A stretch of 64,000 bases of DNA from Brevibacterium casei CIP 102111 (GCF_900169275.1 NZ_FXZC01000002.1:310001-374000), one strand, 5' to 3'; counted from the first letter of the stretch, positions 19,145 to 29,357 are shown. The notes: generated by a model from the letters alone, not told the origin. Numbers and translations are program-made.

Positions 19145-20140
19145 ATGGAGACCGAGGACCTCCCGCAGATCACCCCGACGGTGATCAACAAGGGACCGAA
19201 GATCGTCTCGTTCGGCGGCGGACACGGCCTCTACGCCGCCCTGCGCGCCTTCCGCCTGCTCACGGAGTCGCTCACCGCCGTCGTCACCGTCGCCGACGAC
19301 GGCGGCTCCTCGGGACGCCTGCGCGACGAGCTCGGGGGTCTGCCGCCCGGCGACCTGCGGATGGCTCTGGCCGCCCTCTGCGACGACGGCAACTGGGGGC
19401 GGACCTGGCGCGACGTCATCCAGCACCGCTTCGATTCCGACGGCGAACTCAACGGCCATGCCGTCGGCAACCTCCTCATCGCCGCCCTGTGGCAGATCCA
19501 CGGCGACCACGTCGCCGGACTCGACTGGATGGCCAAGCTCCTGCGCGCCCACGGCCGGGTGCTGCCGATGTCGTCGGTGCCGCTGACGATCGAGGCCGAC
19601 GTCCAGTTCCCCGGCTCCTTCCAGATCGTCCGCGGCCAGTCGGTGCTCGCCTCGACCCGCGGCCATGTCGAATCCGTGCGGCTCGACCCCGCGGACCCGC
19701 CCGCTCGCTACGAGACCGTCGAGGCCGTCGCCGAGGCCGACGTCCTCAACCTCGGGCCCGGATCGTGGTACACCTCCGTCATGCCGCACCTTCTCGTCCC
19801 CTCGCTCTCGGATGCGATCGTGCGCTCCCGAGCGGTGAAATCGCTCACCCTCAACCTCTCGGCCAGCGACGGTGAGACCCGGGACCTCAGCCTCGGCGAG
19901 CACCTCGTCTCCCTCCACCGTCACGCCCCGTCGCTCAGGCTCGACTACGTGCTCGTCGACGAAGCGACGATCGGCATCGAACCCGAGCTCGAACAGCGGG
20001 CGCGGGACATGTTCGACGCGAAACTCCGAGTGCATCCGCTCAGCTCCCGGCGGGCAGGCCAACATGACAGCCTCAAGCTCGCGGCATGCTACCGTGACAT
20101 GTTGATCGACGCCGGGATCGGCGTCGAAGAGCAGTGGTAG
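19145..20140 (+). CDS. yvcK: YvcK/CofD-like protein (gluconeogenesis and cell-shape factor)
   Basis: A 331-residue CofD-like protein. The N-terminal [14 protein letters not shown] and [18 protein letters not shown] motifs bind UDP-sugars in YvcK proteins, and [20 protein letters not shown] is the family signature in the middle. In Bacillus and mycobacteria YvcK/CuvA links carbon metabolism to peptidoglycan synthesis and morphology, often as a phosphorylated target of Ser/Thr kinases. The ATG follows GGGAGGGAG directly after the rapZ stop, so it is translationally coupled. Confidence 0.92.
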   Translation: METEDLPQITPTVINKGPKIVSFGGGHGLYAALRAFRLLTESLTAVVTVADDGGSSGRLRDELGGLPPGDLRMALAALCDDGNWGRTWRDVIQHRFDSDGELNGHAVGNLLIAALWQIHGDHVAGLDWMAKLLRAHGRVLPMSSVPLTIEADVQFPGSFQIVRGQSVLASTRGHVESVRLDPADPPARYETVEAVAEADVLNLGPGSWYTSVMPHLLVPSLSDAIVRSRAVKSLTLNLSASDGETRDLSLGEHLVSLHRHAPSLRLDYVLVDEATIGIEPELEQRARDMFDAKLRVHPLSSRRAGQHDSLKLAACYRDMLIDAGIGVEEQW

Positions 20141-20166
20141 GACGGATCCGTGCAGGAGGACGAACA

Positions 20167-21150
20167 ATGGCATTGACCGCTCAGGTCAAGGACGAGCTGG
20201 CGAGGGTGAAGATCACCCGCACCTCGGCTCGGAAGGCCGAAGTGTCCTCGATCTTCCGCTTCTCCTCCGCTCTCCACCTCGTCAACGGCTCGATCGTGCT
20301 CGAGGCAGAGCTCGACACCGCGCAGGCCGCCAAGCGCCTGCGCAGCGAGATCAAGGAGCTCTACGGACAGTTCGCGGACATCGTCGTCATCAACGCCGCG
20401 GGACTGCGCCGCTCCAACCGCTATCTGCTGCGGGTGACCCGCGACGGCGGGGCGCTGGCCCGCCAGACCGGCCTCGTCGACAACCGCGGCCGTCCGGTGC
20501 GCGGACTGCCCTCGGCGATCGTCAACGGCTCGGTCGCCGACGCCGAAGCCGCGTGGCGGGGGGCCTTCCTCTCCCACGGCTCGCTCACCGAGCCCGGCCG
20601 CTCCTCGGCCCTCGAGGTCACCTGCCCCGGACCCGAAGCCGCGCTGGCTCTCGTCGGCGCCGCCCGCCGACTGGGACTGAGCGCGAAGGCCCGCGAGGTG
20701 CGCGGAGTCGACCGCGTCGTCATCCGCGACGGCGACGACATCGCCGCCCTGCTCACCCGGATGGGCTCCCACAACGCCGTCCTCGTCTGGGAGGAGCGGC
20801 GGATGCGCCGGGAGGTGCGGGCCACGGCCAACCGGCTCGCGAACTTCGACGATGCCAACCTGCGGCGCTCGGCCCGTGCCGCCGTGGCCGCCGGTGCCCG
20901 TGTCGAGCGGGCGCTGGAGATCCTCGGCGAGGACGTTCCCGAGCATCTGCGCTATGCCGGACAGCTGCGTGTCACCCACAAGCAGGCCTCCCTCGAGGAG
21001 CTCGGTCAGCTCGCCGACCCCCCGATGACGAAGGACGCAGTGGCCGGTCGGATCCGCCGCCTGCTCTCGACGGCCGACAAGCGAGCCGAAGAATTGGGAA
21101 TTCCTGGGACTGAAGCCAGTCTCACTCCCGACATGCTCGAGGACCGATAG
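20167..21150 (+). CDS. whiA: WhiA sporulation-type transcription regulator
   Basis: A DNA-binding protein with a degenerate LAGLIDADG homing-endonuclease fold (about 1-230) and a C-terminal helix-turn-helix (about 235-327; [20 protein letters not shown]). In Streptomyces WhiA acts with WhiB in septation and sporulation; it is conserved in non-sporulating actinobacteria, where it influences division. Start 20167 has an AGGAGGA site and gives 327 residues, the usual length; an upstream ATG at 20134 is rejected because it overlaps yvcK and lacks a site. Last gene of the rapZ-yvcK-whiA group. Confidence 0.95.
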   Translation: MALTAQVKDELARVKITRTSARKAEVSSIFRFSSALHLVNGSIVLEAELDTAQAAKRLRSEIKELYGQFADIVVINAAGLRRSNRYLLRVTRDGGALARQTGLVDNRGRPVRGLPSAIVNGSVADAEAAWRGAFLSHGSLTEPGRSSALEVTCPGPEAALALVGAARRLGLSAKAREVRGVDRVVIRDGDDIAALLTRMGSHNAVLVWEERRMRREVRATANRLANFDDANLRRSARAAVAAGARVERALEILGEDVPEHLRYAGQLRVTHKQASLEELGQLADPPMTKDAVAGRIRRLLSTADKRAEELGIPGTEASLTPDMLEDR

Positions 21151-21153
21151 GAT
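21148..21153 (+). promoter_or_regulatory. -10 box of gap (predicted leaderless)
   Basis: TAGGAT overlaps the whiA stop codon and ends 6 nt before the gap ATG. It suggests that glycolytic genes have their own start point in addition to read-through from whiA. Confidence 0.45.
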
Positions 21154-21159
21154 CGGGGC

Positions 21160-22161
21160 ATGAGACGAATCGCTATCAACGGCTTCGGCCGTATCGGTCG
21201 TGCCCTCTTCCGTCTGTCCCTCGAACCCGATGCCGATTTCGAGGTCGTCGCCATCAACGACCTCACCGACACCGAGACCCTCGCCCACCTGCTGAAGTTC
21301 GACTCCGTATGGCCGCGCTTCGACCACACCGTGGAGGCCGAGGAGGACTCTCTCATCGTCGACGGGCGGGAGATCGCCGTCTTCTCGGAGAAGGACCCCG
21401 CCGCCATCGACTGGTCGTCGAAGGACGTCGAACTCGTCGTCGAATCCACCGGCATCTTCACCCGTCGTGATCAGGCCGAGGCCCACCTCGGCGGGACGGT
21501 GACGACCGTCGTCCTCTCCGCCCCCGGCAAGGACGTCGACGCGACGTTCGTCATGGGCGTCAACGAGGACACCTACGATCCGGAGAAGCACGAAGTCGTC
21601 TCCAACGCCTCGTGCACGACGAACTGCATGGCCACCGTCGTCAAGGCCCTCGACGACGCCGTCGGCGTCGAATCCGGACTCCTCAACACCGTCCACGCCT
21701 ACACCGGCGATCAGAAGCTCGTCGACGGACCCCACCGGGATCTGCGCCGTGCCCGTGCGGCGGCGATGAACATCGTGCCGACGACGACGGGCGCCGCCCG
21801 CACCGTCGGCAAGGTCATGCCCCACCTCGAGGGCAAGCTCGACGGCTTCGCGATCCGCGTGCCCGTGCCCGCCGGGTCGATCATCGACTTCACGTTCACC
21901 CCGAAGAAGCCGGTGACCCGCGACGAGGTCAACGCGATCCTCGAGAAGGCCGCCGAGGACTCGCCCTACCTCGACTACACCACCGACGCCCTCGTGTCCT
22001 CCGACATCGTCGGCACCACCGCCTCGGCGATCGCCGACTCGGAGCTGACGATGGTCCTCGGCGACCAGGTCAAGGTCGTCGCGTGGTACGACAACGAGTG
22101 GGGATACTCGAACCGGCTCAAGGACATGGTCAGCTACCTGCTCAGCGAAAGGCCCCAATGA
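21160..22161 (+). CDS. gap: Glyceraldehyde-3-phosphate dehydrogenase, type I
   Basis: Oxidises and phosphorylates glyceraldehyde 3-phosphate in glycolysis, using NAD+. It has 333 residues, with the N-terminal Rossmann motif INGFGRIGR, the catalytic cysteine in SNASCTTNCMATV (about residue 152), a catalytic His in LNTVHAYTGDQ, and WYDNEWGYSNR near the C-terminus. ND (residues in VAINDLTD) fits an NAD-specific enzyme. It overlaps pgk by ATGA, so gap-pgk-tpiA-secG reads as one operon. Confidence 0.97.
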   Translation: MRRIAINGFGRIGRALFRLSLEPDADFEVVAINDLTDTETLAHLLKFDSVWPRFDHTVEAEEDSLIVDGREIAVFSEKDPAAIDWSSKDVELVVESTGIFTRRDQAEAHLGGTVTTVVLSAPGKDVDATFVMGVNEDTYDPEKHEVVSNASCTTNCMATVVKALDDAVGVESGLLNTVHAYTGDQKLVDGPHRDLRRARAAAMNIVPTTTGAARTVGKVMPHLEGKLDGFAIRVPVPAGSIIDFTFTPKKPVTRDEVNAILEKAAEDSPYLDYTTDALVSSDIVGTTASAIADSELTMVLGDQVKVVAWYDNEWGYSNRLKDMVSYLLSERPQ

Positions 22162-23378
22162 GGACATTCACCGACCCGTCGATCTTCGCGCACCGCACGG
22201 TGCTCGTCCGCAGCGATCTCAACGTCCCCATGGACGGGACGACGATCACGGACAGGGGGCGCATCCTCGCGTCCGCCGCGACGATCAGGTCACTCGCCGA
22301 GGCGGGAGCCCGAGTGATCGTCATCTCCCACCTCGGGCGCCCCAAGGGCGAACCCGACCCGCACTTCTCGCTCGCCCCGGTCGCCGGTGAGCTCGCCGAG
22401 GCGATCGGCCGCGACGTCGCCTTCGCCTCGGACACGGTCGGTGAGGATGCGAAGGCGAAGGTCGCCGAGCTCGGCGACGGCGACGTGCTTCTGCTGGAGA
22501 ACCTCCGCTTCAACCCGGGGGAGACGTCGAAGGACGAATCCGAGCGGCGCGAGTTCGCCGGGCAGCTCGCCGCCTTCGCCGACGACTTCGTCTCCGACGG
22601 CTTCGGCGTCGTCCACCGCAAGCAGGCGTCGGTGTACGAACTCGCCGAGCTCCTCCCGCACTACGCGGGATCGCTCGTCCAGGCCGAGGTTGAGGTGAGC
22701 GACCGGCTCCTCAACGATCCGGCGCGCCCCTTCACCGTCGTCCTCGGCGGGTCGAAGGTCTCCGACAAGCTCGGTGTCATCGACAACCTCATCGCCCGCG
22801 CGGACAACCTCCTCATCGGCGGCGGCATGGTCTTCACGTTCCTCGCAGCGCTCGGCCACGACATCGGGTCGAGCCTCGTCGAAGAGGAGAAGATCGACGA
22901 CGTCAAGGGCTACCTCGAGCGCGCCGAAGCCGGCGGGGCACGGATCATGCTGCCCACGGACATCGTCATGGCCGCATCCTTCGCCCCCGAAGCCGAGCAC
23001 TGGGTCCGCCCCATCGACCGCCTCGTCGACACCCCGGCAGGAGACTCGGGACTCGGACTCGACATCGGACCCGACACCGCGGCCGCGTACGCGAAGGTCA
23101 TCGCCGAGTCGGAGACCGTGTTCTGGAACGGTCCCATGGGCGTCTTCGAGTTCCCGGCCTTCGCCGAGGGCACGAAGACCGTCGCGGCGGCGCTCACCGC
23201 CTCGGCTCCCGGCGCTCCGGCCGACCGGCTCACCGTCGTCGGCGGTGGGGACTCCGCGGCCGCCGTCCGCGCACTCGGCTTCTCCGACAACGAATTCGGC
23301 CACATCTCCACCGGCGGCGGGGCCAGCCTCGAATACCTCGAAGGCAAGACCCTGCCCGGCATCGACGCTCTCGCGTGA
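22158..23378 (+). CDS. pgk: Phosphoglycerate kinase
   Basis: Transfers phosphate from 1,3-bisphosphoglycerate to ADP. It has 406 residues, with the N-domain motif VLVRSDLNVPMDG, HLGRPKGEPD, the hinge/ATP-site motifs GGSKVSDKLGVIDNL and WNGPMGVFE, and GGGDSAAAV plus STGGGASLEYLEGK at the end. The start ATG overlaps the gap stop (ATGA) and has GAAAGG upstream. The usual Ala-His before the Arg contact (DGFG.AHR) reads GVVHRKQAS here, a small deviation that leaves the His-Arg pair intact. Confidence 0.97.
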   Translation: MRTFTDPSIFAHRTVLVRSDLNVPMDGTTITDRGRILASAATIRSLAEAGARVIVISHLGRPKGEPDPHFSLAPVAGELAEAIGRDVAFASDTVGEDAKAKVAELGDGDVLLLENLRFNPGETSKDESERREFAGQLAAFADDFVSDGFGVVHRKQASVYELAELLPHYAGSLVQAEVEVSDRLLNDPARPFTVVLGGSKVSDKLGVIDNLIARADNLLIGGGMVFTFLAALGHDIGSSLVEEEKIDDVKGYLERAEAGGARIMLPTDIVMAASFAPEAEHWVRPIDRLVDTPAGDSGLGLDIGPDTAAAYAKVIAESETVFWNGPMGVFEFPAFAEGTKTVAAALTASAPGAPADRLTVVGGGDSAAAVRALGFSDNEFGHISTGGGASLEYLEGKTLPGIDALA

Positions 23379-23390
23379 GGACCGACCACC

Positions 23391-24176
23391 ATGACTGACC
23401 GCACCCTGCTGCTCGCCGGCAACTGGAAGATGAACCACGACCACCTCGAGGCGATCTCGACCGTGCAGAAGCTCGCATGGGCTCTCGAGGACGCGAAGCT
23501 CGACGACTCGCAGTGCGAAGTCGTCGTCATCCCGCCCTTCACCGACATCCGCTCCGTGCAGACCCTCGTCCAGGGCGACAAGCTGTGGCTGCGCTACGGC
23601 GCCCAGGACGTCTCCCGCCACGAGCCGGGCGCCCACACCGGTGAGATCGCCGCGACGTTCCTCAGCCGGCTCGGCTGCACCTACGTCGTCGTCGGCCACA
23701 GTGAGCGCCGCGCCGACAACCACGAGACGAACGACGTCGTCGCTGCCAAGGTCAAGGCCGCTCTCGGCCACGACCTCGTGCCCATCCTCTGCGTCGGGGA
23801 GTCCCTCGACCAGCGGGAGGACGGCACACACGTCGAGTTCACGCTCGCCCAGCTCGAGGAGTCGCTGGCCGGACTCTCCGCCGAGGACCTGACCGGACTC
23901 GTCATCGCCTACGAACCCGTGTGGGCGATCGGGACGGGGAAGACCGCGACCGCCGAGGACGCCGCAGAGATGGCTGCGGCCATCCGGGGGTGGCTGCGGG
24001 AGATCTACGGCGACAGCCTCGCCGAATCGACACGGATCCTCTACGGAGGATCCGTGAAGACCGACAACGTCGCCGACATCCTCGTCTCCGACGACGTCGA
24101 CGGTGCCCTCGTCGGGGGAGCGAGCCTGAGCGGGCCCGACTTCGCCGCTTTGTGCAAGGCCGCCGTCGGCCAGTAG
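23391..24176 (+). CDS. tpiA: Triosephosphate isomerase
   Basis: Interconverts dihydroxyacetone phosphate and glyceraldehyde 3-phosphate. It is a 261-residue TIM barrel with GNWKMN (substrate Lys) near 10, the electrophilic His in VVGHSERR near 100, the catalytic Glu in [14 protein letters not shown] near 172 (with loop 6), and YGGSVK with the following GGASL phosphate-binding elements. It lies 12 bases after pgk and belongs to the same operon. Confidence 0.97.
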   Translation: MTDRTLLLAGNWKMNHDHLEAISTVQKLAWALEDAKLDDSQCEVVVIPPFTDIRSVQTLVQGDKLWLRYGAQDVSRHEPGAHTGEIAATFLSRLGCTYVVVGHSERRADNHETNDVVAAKVKAALGHDLVPILCVGESLDQREDGTHVEFTLAQLEESLAGLSAEDLTGLVIAYEPVWAIGTGKTATAEDAAEMAAAIRGWLREIYGDSLAESTRILYGGSVKTDNVADILVSDDVDGALVGGASLSGPDFAALCKAAVGQ

Positions 24177-24220
24177 ACTGAACCGCAAATCCTCTGACAG
24201 AAACACAGGTTGAACTCGAC

Positions 24221-24466
24221 GTGGAAATCCTCACCTTCGTTCTCATCGGCGTGCTCGTCCTCACGAGCATCTTCCTCACCCTGCTCATCCTCATGCACAA
24301 GGGCAAGGGCGGCGGCATGTCCGACATGTTCGGCGGCGGCATGTCGTCCTCCCTCGGGTCCTCCGGTGTGGCTGAGCGCAACCTCAACCGCTTCACCGCG
24401 CTGATGGCGATCGTCTGGGGCGCCTCGATCATCCTCCTCGGACTCATCACGCGCTTCTCCAGCTGA
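24221..24466 (+). CDS. secG: Preprotein translocase subunit SecG
   Basis: An 81-residue protein with two membrane helices (about 4-24 and 57-76) joined by a Gly/Ser-rich cytoplasmic loop (KGKGGGMSDMFGGGM), the standard SecG design. It assists SecYE in protein export. It starts with GTG, preceded by a modest ACAGG. A TAGACT box at 24174-24179 overlaps the tpiA stop and could give secG its own transcript in addition to the gap operon. SecG next to tpiA is usual in Actinobacteria. Confidence 0.92.
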   Translation: MEILTFVLIGVLVLTSIFLTLLILMHKGKGGGMSDMFGGGMSSSLGSSGVAERNLNRFTALMAIVWGASIILLGLITRFSS

Positions 24467-24480
24467 TCAGCAGCGTCACG

Positions 24481-24516
24481 ACGACGGCCCTCACCGTGAT
24501 CGGTGAGGGCCGTCGT
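24481..24516. terminator. Shared terminator between secG and pgi
   Basis: A perfect 16-bp stem (ACGACGGCCCTCACCG with its inverse) and a TGAT loop, sitting between two converging operons. It probably stops transcription from both sides. Confidence 0.85.
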
Positions 24517-24559
24517 CTGCGTCTCCGCTGGGTCTGCGTCCCCGGTGGGGGAGTTCGGC

Positions 24560-26179
24560 TCAGTCGACGCCGTAGTGGTGGTGCGGCTCGATCGCTGTGA
24601 TCGCCTGCCGCACCTGGTCGAGGCCACGGGCCCGGTCCGTGAGGTGGAGCCGGAGGACGGGACGTCCCCGCTCCCGCAGCGCCGCGGCGTCCCCCAGCGC
24701 CTGGGCGCGCTGGAGTTCTGCGAAGCCGTAGCCTCGGCCCGGTACCAGCAGCTCCGTCCGCGGGTCGGCTGTGATCTGGAGGAACACCCCGTTCGGGTGC
24801 CCGCCCTTGTGGTACTGACCCGTCGAGTGGAGGTAGCGGGGGCCGAAGCCGAACGTCGTCTGCACTCCCGCGTGCCGGGAGATGAGCGGGCGCAGATCGG
24901 CGGCCCCGGCGTCGCCGAGACGGTCGAGGTAGGCCTGGACGCCGATGTAGCCGTACTCGTCGACGCTGTCGAAGAGCTCGCGCAGGGCGCCGACGAGGTC
25001 GGTCGCCTCGTCGACGTCGCCGTAGACCTCGACATCGCCGTCGGCGAACACGGGGTACTCGTCATTCTGCGCACCCTGGTCGAGGGCCGCGCGGGCGAAC
25101 GCCTTCGCCGCCTCGACGTCGGGCTGGTCGAACGGGTCGACGCCGATGCTGTACCCGGCGACCGCGGTGGCGAACTCCCAGAAGAGGAACTGCTCACCGA
25201 GGTCGCCGTCGACGACGGCGTTGAAACCCGAGGGCGCCCCGAAGTCGGCATCCGAGCCGAGGGTGCAGAGCACCGCGTCGGCACGGGCGTCGGCGAAGCC
25301 GATGTCGCCGGGACCGTCGACGACGACGGGGAGGATGCCCTGCCCGTCCTTGCCGAGCGACTCCGCGACAAGCTGTTCGACCCACGCCCCGAGCCCGCGC
25401 AGCGCAGGTGAGGTGTCGGCGAGGACGAGCTTCTCCGTCGCCCGCGCGTGGGCGATGCCGAGCCATGTGCCGAAGCGCAGCGCCGGATTGTCCTCGCTGT
25501 CGAGGGTGAGGTCGGAGGAGATCGCGGCCGCGGAGGCGACGATCTGCCGGACATCGACGCCGGCGAGACCCGCGGGAACGAGCCCGAAGGGGGAGAGGGC
25601 GCTGAAACGGCCCCCGACCGAAGGATCGCCGTGGAACGTCGCGAGGTAACCCTGCTCGGTCGCCAGGGCGTCGAGTTCGGTGCCCGGATCCGTGATCGCG
25701 ATGAACCGGGAGGCCGGGTCGATGCCGACGGCCTCGAACGCCGCGGCGAAGGCCCGCCGGATCGCGTCGGTCTCGATCGTCGTCCCCGACTTCGAGGCGA
25801 TGACGAGGACGGTGTGGTCGAGGTCGGTGCCGATCGCCTCGGCGACCTGATTGGGATCGGTCGAATCGACGATCTCGAGGTCGACGCCGGCGGCCGTGGC
25901 CATCACCTCGGGGGCCAGCGACGACCCGCCCATGCCGGTGAGGCTGATCGAACGCAGCCCGGCACCGGCGAGGCGCTCCCGCAGCTCCTCGATCTCGGTG
26001 AGCAGCTCCTCGGCGCGTGAGGGGAGATCCACCCAGCCGAGGCGGTCACCGGCGACGGCGGCGTCGGTGAACACCGTCCCGTCGCGGTCGGCGATGCGCG
26101 AGGGCACGCGATCGGCGAGCAGCCGGGCGATCTCGGCGTCGAACTCCGCGGAGACGGGGACGCTCAGCTCGACTCTCAT
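24560..26179 (-). CDS. pgi: Glucose-6-phosphate isomerase
   Basis: Interconverts glucose 6-phosphate and fructose 6-phosphate. It has 539 residues. The sugar-phosphate SIS-type motif is IASKSGTTIETDAI near 135; GGRFSALSPFGLVPA near 208 and the late active-site segment YHKGGHPNGVFLQI near 465 are family signatures. The ATG overlaps the tal stop (ATGA), making it the last gene of tkt-tal-pgi. In mycobacteria tal is followed by zwf-opcA-pgl instead; here pgi takes that place. Confidence 0.93.
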   Translation of the reverse strand: MRVELSVPVSAEFDAEIARLLADRVPSRIADRDGTVFTDAAVAGDRLGWVDLPSRAEELLTEIEELRERLAGAGLRSISLTGMGGSSLAPEVMATAAGVDLEIVDSTDPNQVAEAIGTDLDHTVLVIASKSGTTIETDAIRRAFAAAFEAVGIDPASRFIAITDPGTELDALATEQGYLATFHGDPSVGGRFSALSPFGLVPAGLAGVDVRQIVASAAAISSDLTLDSEDNPALRFGTWLGIAHARATEKLVLADTSPALRGLGAWVEQLVAESLGKDGQGILPVVVDGPGDIGFADARADAVLCTLGSDADFGAPSGFNAVVDGDLGEQFLFWEFATAVAGYSIGVDPFDQPDVEAAKAFARAALDQGAQNDEYPVFADGDVEVYGDVDEATDLVGALRELFDSVDEYGYIGVQAYLDRLGDAGAADLRPLISRHAGVQTTFGFGPRYLHSTGQYHKGGHPNGVFLQITADPRTELLVPGRGYGFAELQRAQALGDAAALRERGRPVLRLHLTDRARGLDQVRQAITAIEPHHHYGVD

Positions 26180-27279
26180 GTGCGCTCCAATGCCCGCTTC
26201 ACGGTGTTCTGGAGTTCGCTCCAGCTGACGTCGAACTTCTCCAGCCCCTCGGTCTCGAGCACCCTCATCACGTCGGCGTAGTCGATGCCGAGGCGGGCGA
26301 GCTGATCGAAGACCTCGTCGGCGGCGCGGTAGTCCTCGGGGGAGATCGCGGCACCGACCTCGCCATGGTCGTCGAAGGCCCGCAGCGTCGCCTCGGGCAT
26401 CGTGTTCACGGTGTCCGGCGCGACGAGCCCGGTGACGTACATCGTGTCCGGGTAGTCGGGGTTCTTCACCCCGGTCGAGGCCCAGAGCAGGCGCTGCGGC
26501 CTCGCTCCGGCGAGTTCGAGCACGCGGAAGCGCTCCGAGGTGAAGAGCTGGGAGTGGATCTCGTGGGCGAGGATGCAGTTGGCGATGCCCGCCCGGCCCG
26601 CGAGCTCCGCGGCGGCGGGATCGTCGAGCTTGCCCAGCCGGGCATCGATCTCCGCATCGACGCGGGAGACGAAGATCGAGGCGACCGACCGGATGGTCGA
26701 GAGGTCGTGGCCTGCCGCCCGCGCCTTCTCGAGTCCCTGGAGGTAGGCCTCGACGACGTGCCGGTAGCGGGTGAGCGAGAAGACGAGGGTGACGTTGACG
26801 CTGATGCCCGCACCGATGGTGTCGGCGATCGCTGACAGCCCCTCTTCGGTCGCGGGGATCTTGATCATCGCGTTGGGCTCGCCCACGCGCTCCCACATGA
26901 TCTTCGCCGCCGTCGCCGTGCCCGCGGTGTCACGGGCGAGCGGGGGAGGGACCTCGATCGAGACGCGGCCGTCGGCGCCGTCCGTGGCGTCATAGACGGG
27001 GCGGAGCAGACGGGCCGCAGCGGCGACGTCGGAGGTCGTCAGGGACTCGATGGCCTCCTCGGCGTCGGCTCCGGCGGCCGCGAGCTCGCGCAGCGCCCCG
27101 TCGTAGGAGTCGGAGCCGGCGATCGCGGTGGCGAAGATCGTCGGGTTCGTCGTCACTCCGACGACGTTCTTCGTCTCGACGAGCTCCTGGAGGTCACCGG
27201 TCTCGAGCCGGGTCCGTGACAGGTCGTCGAGCCAGACGGAGACCCCTGATTCGGACAGGCGGGTGAGGTTCTCGCTCAT
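26176..27279 (-). CDS. tal: Transaldolase
   Basis: A pentose phosphate pathway enzyme that moves a dihydroxyacetone unit from sedoheptulose 7-phosphate. It has 367 residues in the long actinobacterial form. The Schiff-base lysine is in MIKIPATEEGL near 140; the N-terminus has VWLDDLSRTRLETG and the entry motif GVTTNPTIFATAI; NVTLVFSLTRY follows the lysine. It overlaps tkt and pgi by ATGA on both sides, so the three are tightly coupled. Confidence 0.96.
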   Translation of the reverse strand: MSENLTRLSESGVSVWLDDLSRTRLETGDLQELVETKNVVGVTTNPTIFATAIAGSDSYDGALRELAAAGADAEEAIESLTTSDVAAAARLLRPVYDATDGADGRVSIEVPPPLARDTAGTATAAKIMWERVGEPNAMIKIPATEEGLSAIADTIGAGISVNVTLVFSLTRYRHVVEAYLQGLEKARAAGHDLSTIRSVASIFVSRVDAEIDARLGKLDDPAAAELAGRAGIANCILAHEIHSQLFTSERFRVLELAGARPQRLLWASTGVKNPDYPDTMYVTGLVAPDTVNTMPEATLRAFDDHGEVGAAISPEDYRAADEVFDQLARLGIDYADVMRVLETEGLEKFDVSWSELQNTVKRALERT

Positions 27280-29357
27280 GCTTCTCCCTTCGCTGCGGAG
27301 ATGGACTCCTCGGCCGCGGTGACGACCGCGTCGGCGGTGATGCCGAACTTCTCGTAGAGCGTCTGGTAGTCCGCCGAGGCTCCGAAGTGCTCGATGGACA
27401 CGGCGCGGCCGGCATCGCCGAGGTAGCGGTGCCAGCTCATCGCCGAGGCGGCCTCGACGCTCACGCGCGCCTTGAGGGCGCGGGGGAGGACTGCCTCACG
27501 GTAGTCCTCGGGCTGGGCGTCGAACCATTCCTGGCTCGGCATCGAGACGACCCTGGTCGCGATGCCTCTGCTCTGCAGCTCCTCGGCCGCGGCGAGGGCG
27601 AGCTGGACCTCGGAGCCGGTGGCGATGATCGCGACCTGCGGGTCGTCGGCGGTGTCGTGGAGGACGTAGCCGCCGCGGGCCGCCTCGGAGGCCGGAGCGT
27701 ACTTCGTCCGGTCGAGGACGGGGACGTTCTGGCGGGTGAGGACGAGACCCGTGGGGCCGTCGGTGCGCTCGAGGATCTTCCGCCACACGACGGAGGTCTC
27801 GTTGGCGTCCGCGGGACGGACGACGTCGAGTCCCGGGATCGCGCGCAGGGCCGAGAGGTGCTCGATGGGCTGGTGGGTCGGCCCGTCCTCGCCGAGCCCG
27901 ATCGAGTCGTGCGTCCAGACGAAGATGTTCGGCAGCTCCTGGAGCGCGGCCAGGCGCACGGCTGGTCGCTGGTAGTCGCTGAAGACGAGGAAGGTGCCGT
28001 TGTACGGGCGGGTGCCGCCGTGGAGGGCGATGCCGTTGCCGATGAGCCCGGCGGAGAACTCGCGGACGCCGAAGTGGATGTTGCGTCCGTAGGGGTTGCC
28101 GGTGAAGGTGTCGGTCGACCGGTGCTCGGGCAGGAAGCTCGGATCGTCCTTGATGAGGGTGTTGTTCGATCCGGCGAGGTCGGCCGAACCGCCCCAGAGT
28201 TCGGGCATCCGTGCGGCGATCGCGTTGAGGACCTTGCCGGAGGCGGCGCGGGTCGCGATCCCCTTCTCGTCGGCGTCGAAGACGGGGAAGTCCGCGTCGA
28301 GGCCCTCGGGCAGGCTGCGGGTGGACAGGCGCTCGAAGAGCTGCGCGCGCTCGGCGTTGGCGTTCTTCCACTCTTCGAACTTCTTATTCCAGGCCAGGTG
28401 TGCCTCGCGTCCGCGCTCCCGGGCGGCACGCGTGTGCTCGAGCACTTCGGGGGCGATCGCGAACTTCTCATCGGGGTCGAAGCCGAGGACCTCCTTGGTC
28501 GCCCGCACCTCGTCCTCGCCGAGGGCAGAGCCATGGGAGGCCCCAGTGTTCTGGGCGTTCGGGGCCGGCCACGCGATGACCGTCGAGAGGCGGATGAAGG
28601 ACGGGCGAGGATCGGCCTTCGCGGCCTCGACGGCCGCGTGGAGGGCGTCGATGTCCTCGGTGTACTCACCGCCGGCGGTGAAGTCGACGTGCTGGACGTG
28701 CCAGCCGTAGGCCTCGTAGCGGGCTGCGGTGTCCTCGCCGAAGGCGATGGCCGTGTCGTCCTCGATGGAGATGCGGTTGTCGTCCCAGATGACGAGGAGG
28801 TTCGAGAGCTCCTGGGTGCCGGCCAGCGACGAGGCCTCACCGGAGACGCCCTCCTCCATGTCCCCGTCTGAGGCGAGGACGACGATCTGGTGGTCGAACG
28901 GCGAGGTGCCGGGAGCCGCATCGGGGTCGAAGAGTCCGCGTTCGCGACGGGCGGCCATGGCCATGCCCACCGCCGAGGCGACACCGGAGCCGAGCGGTCC
29001 CGTGGTGATCTCGACACCCGGGGTGTGCCCGACCTCGGGATGGCCGGGAGTGAGCGAACCCCATGTGCGCAGCGCCTTGAGATCATCGAGTTCGAGGCCG
29101 AACCCGGCGAGGTAGAGCTGGACGTACTGGGTGAGCGAGCTGTGTCCCAGGGAGAGGACGAAGCGGTCGCGTCCGGCCCACGACGGATCGGCCGGATCGA
29201 GGGTGAGCGCGTGATGGTAGAGGTAGTAGGCGACGGGAGCGAGGCTCATCGCGGTGCCGGGGTGACCGCTGCCGGCCTTCTGCACGGCGTCGGCGGCGAG
29301 GAGGCGGGCGGTGTCGACTGCGCGGGAGTCGAGGTCTGTCCAGGACAGGGTTGTCAT
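27276..29357 (-). CDS. tkt: Transketolase
   Basis: A thiamine diphosphate enzyme of the pentose phosphate pathway. It has 693 residues, with the N-terminal AGSGHPGTAMSLAP, the ThDP/metal motif SDGDMEEGVSGEASSLAG with NRISI, and the transketolase signature in GLGEDGPTHQPIEHL. The central pyrimidine-domain segment HFGVREFSAGLIGNG is intact. Start 29357 is preferred over 29396 because it opens the conserved sequence (TTLSWTDLDSRAVDTARLLA); an AAGGA site lies 12 bases upstream, farther than usual. First gene of the operon. Confidence 0.96.
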   Translation of the reverse strand: MTTLSWTDLDSRAVDTARLLAADAVQKAGSGHPGTAMSLAPVAYYLYHHALTLDPADPSWAGRDRFVLSLGHSSLTQYVQLYLAGFGLELDDLKALRTWGSLTPGHPEVGHTPGVEITTGPLGSGVASAVGMAMAARRERGLFDPDAAPGTSPFDHQIVVLASDGDMEEGVSGEASSLAGTQELSNLLVIWDDNRISIEDDTAIAFGEDTAARYEAYGWHVQHVDFTAGGEYTEDIDALHAAVEAAKADPRPSFIRLSTVIAWPAPNAQNTGASHGSALGEDEVRATKEVLGFDPDEKFAIAPEVLEHTRAARERGREAHLAWNKKFEEWKNANAERAQLFERLSTRSLPEGLDADFPVFDADEKGIATRAASGKVLNAIAARMPELWGGSADLAGSNNTLIKDDPSFLPEHRSTDTFTGNPYGRNIHFGVREFSAGLIGNGIALHGGTRPYNGTFLVFSDYQRPAVRLAALQELPNIFVWTHDSIGLGEDGPTHQPIEHLSALRAIPGLDVVRPADANETSVVWRKILERTDGPTGLVLTRQNVPVLDRTKYAPASEAARGGYVLHDTADDPQVAIIATGSEVQLALAAAEELQSRGIATRVVSMPSQEWFDAQPEDYREAVLPRALKARVSVEAASAMSWHRYLGDAGRAVSIEHFGASADYQTLYEKFGITADAVVTAAEESISAAKGEA

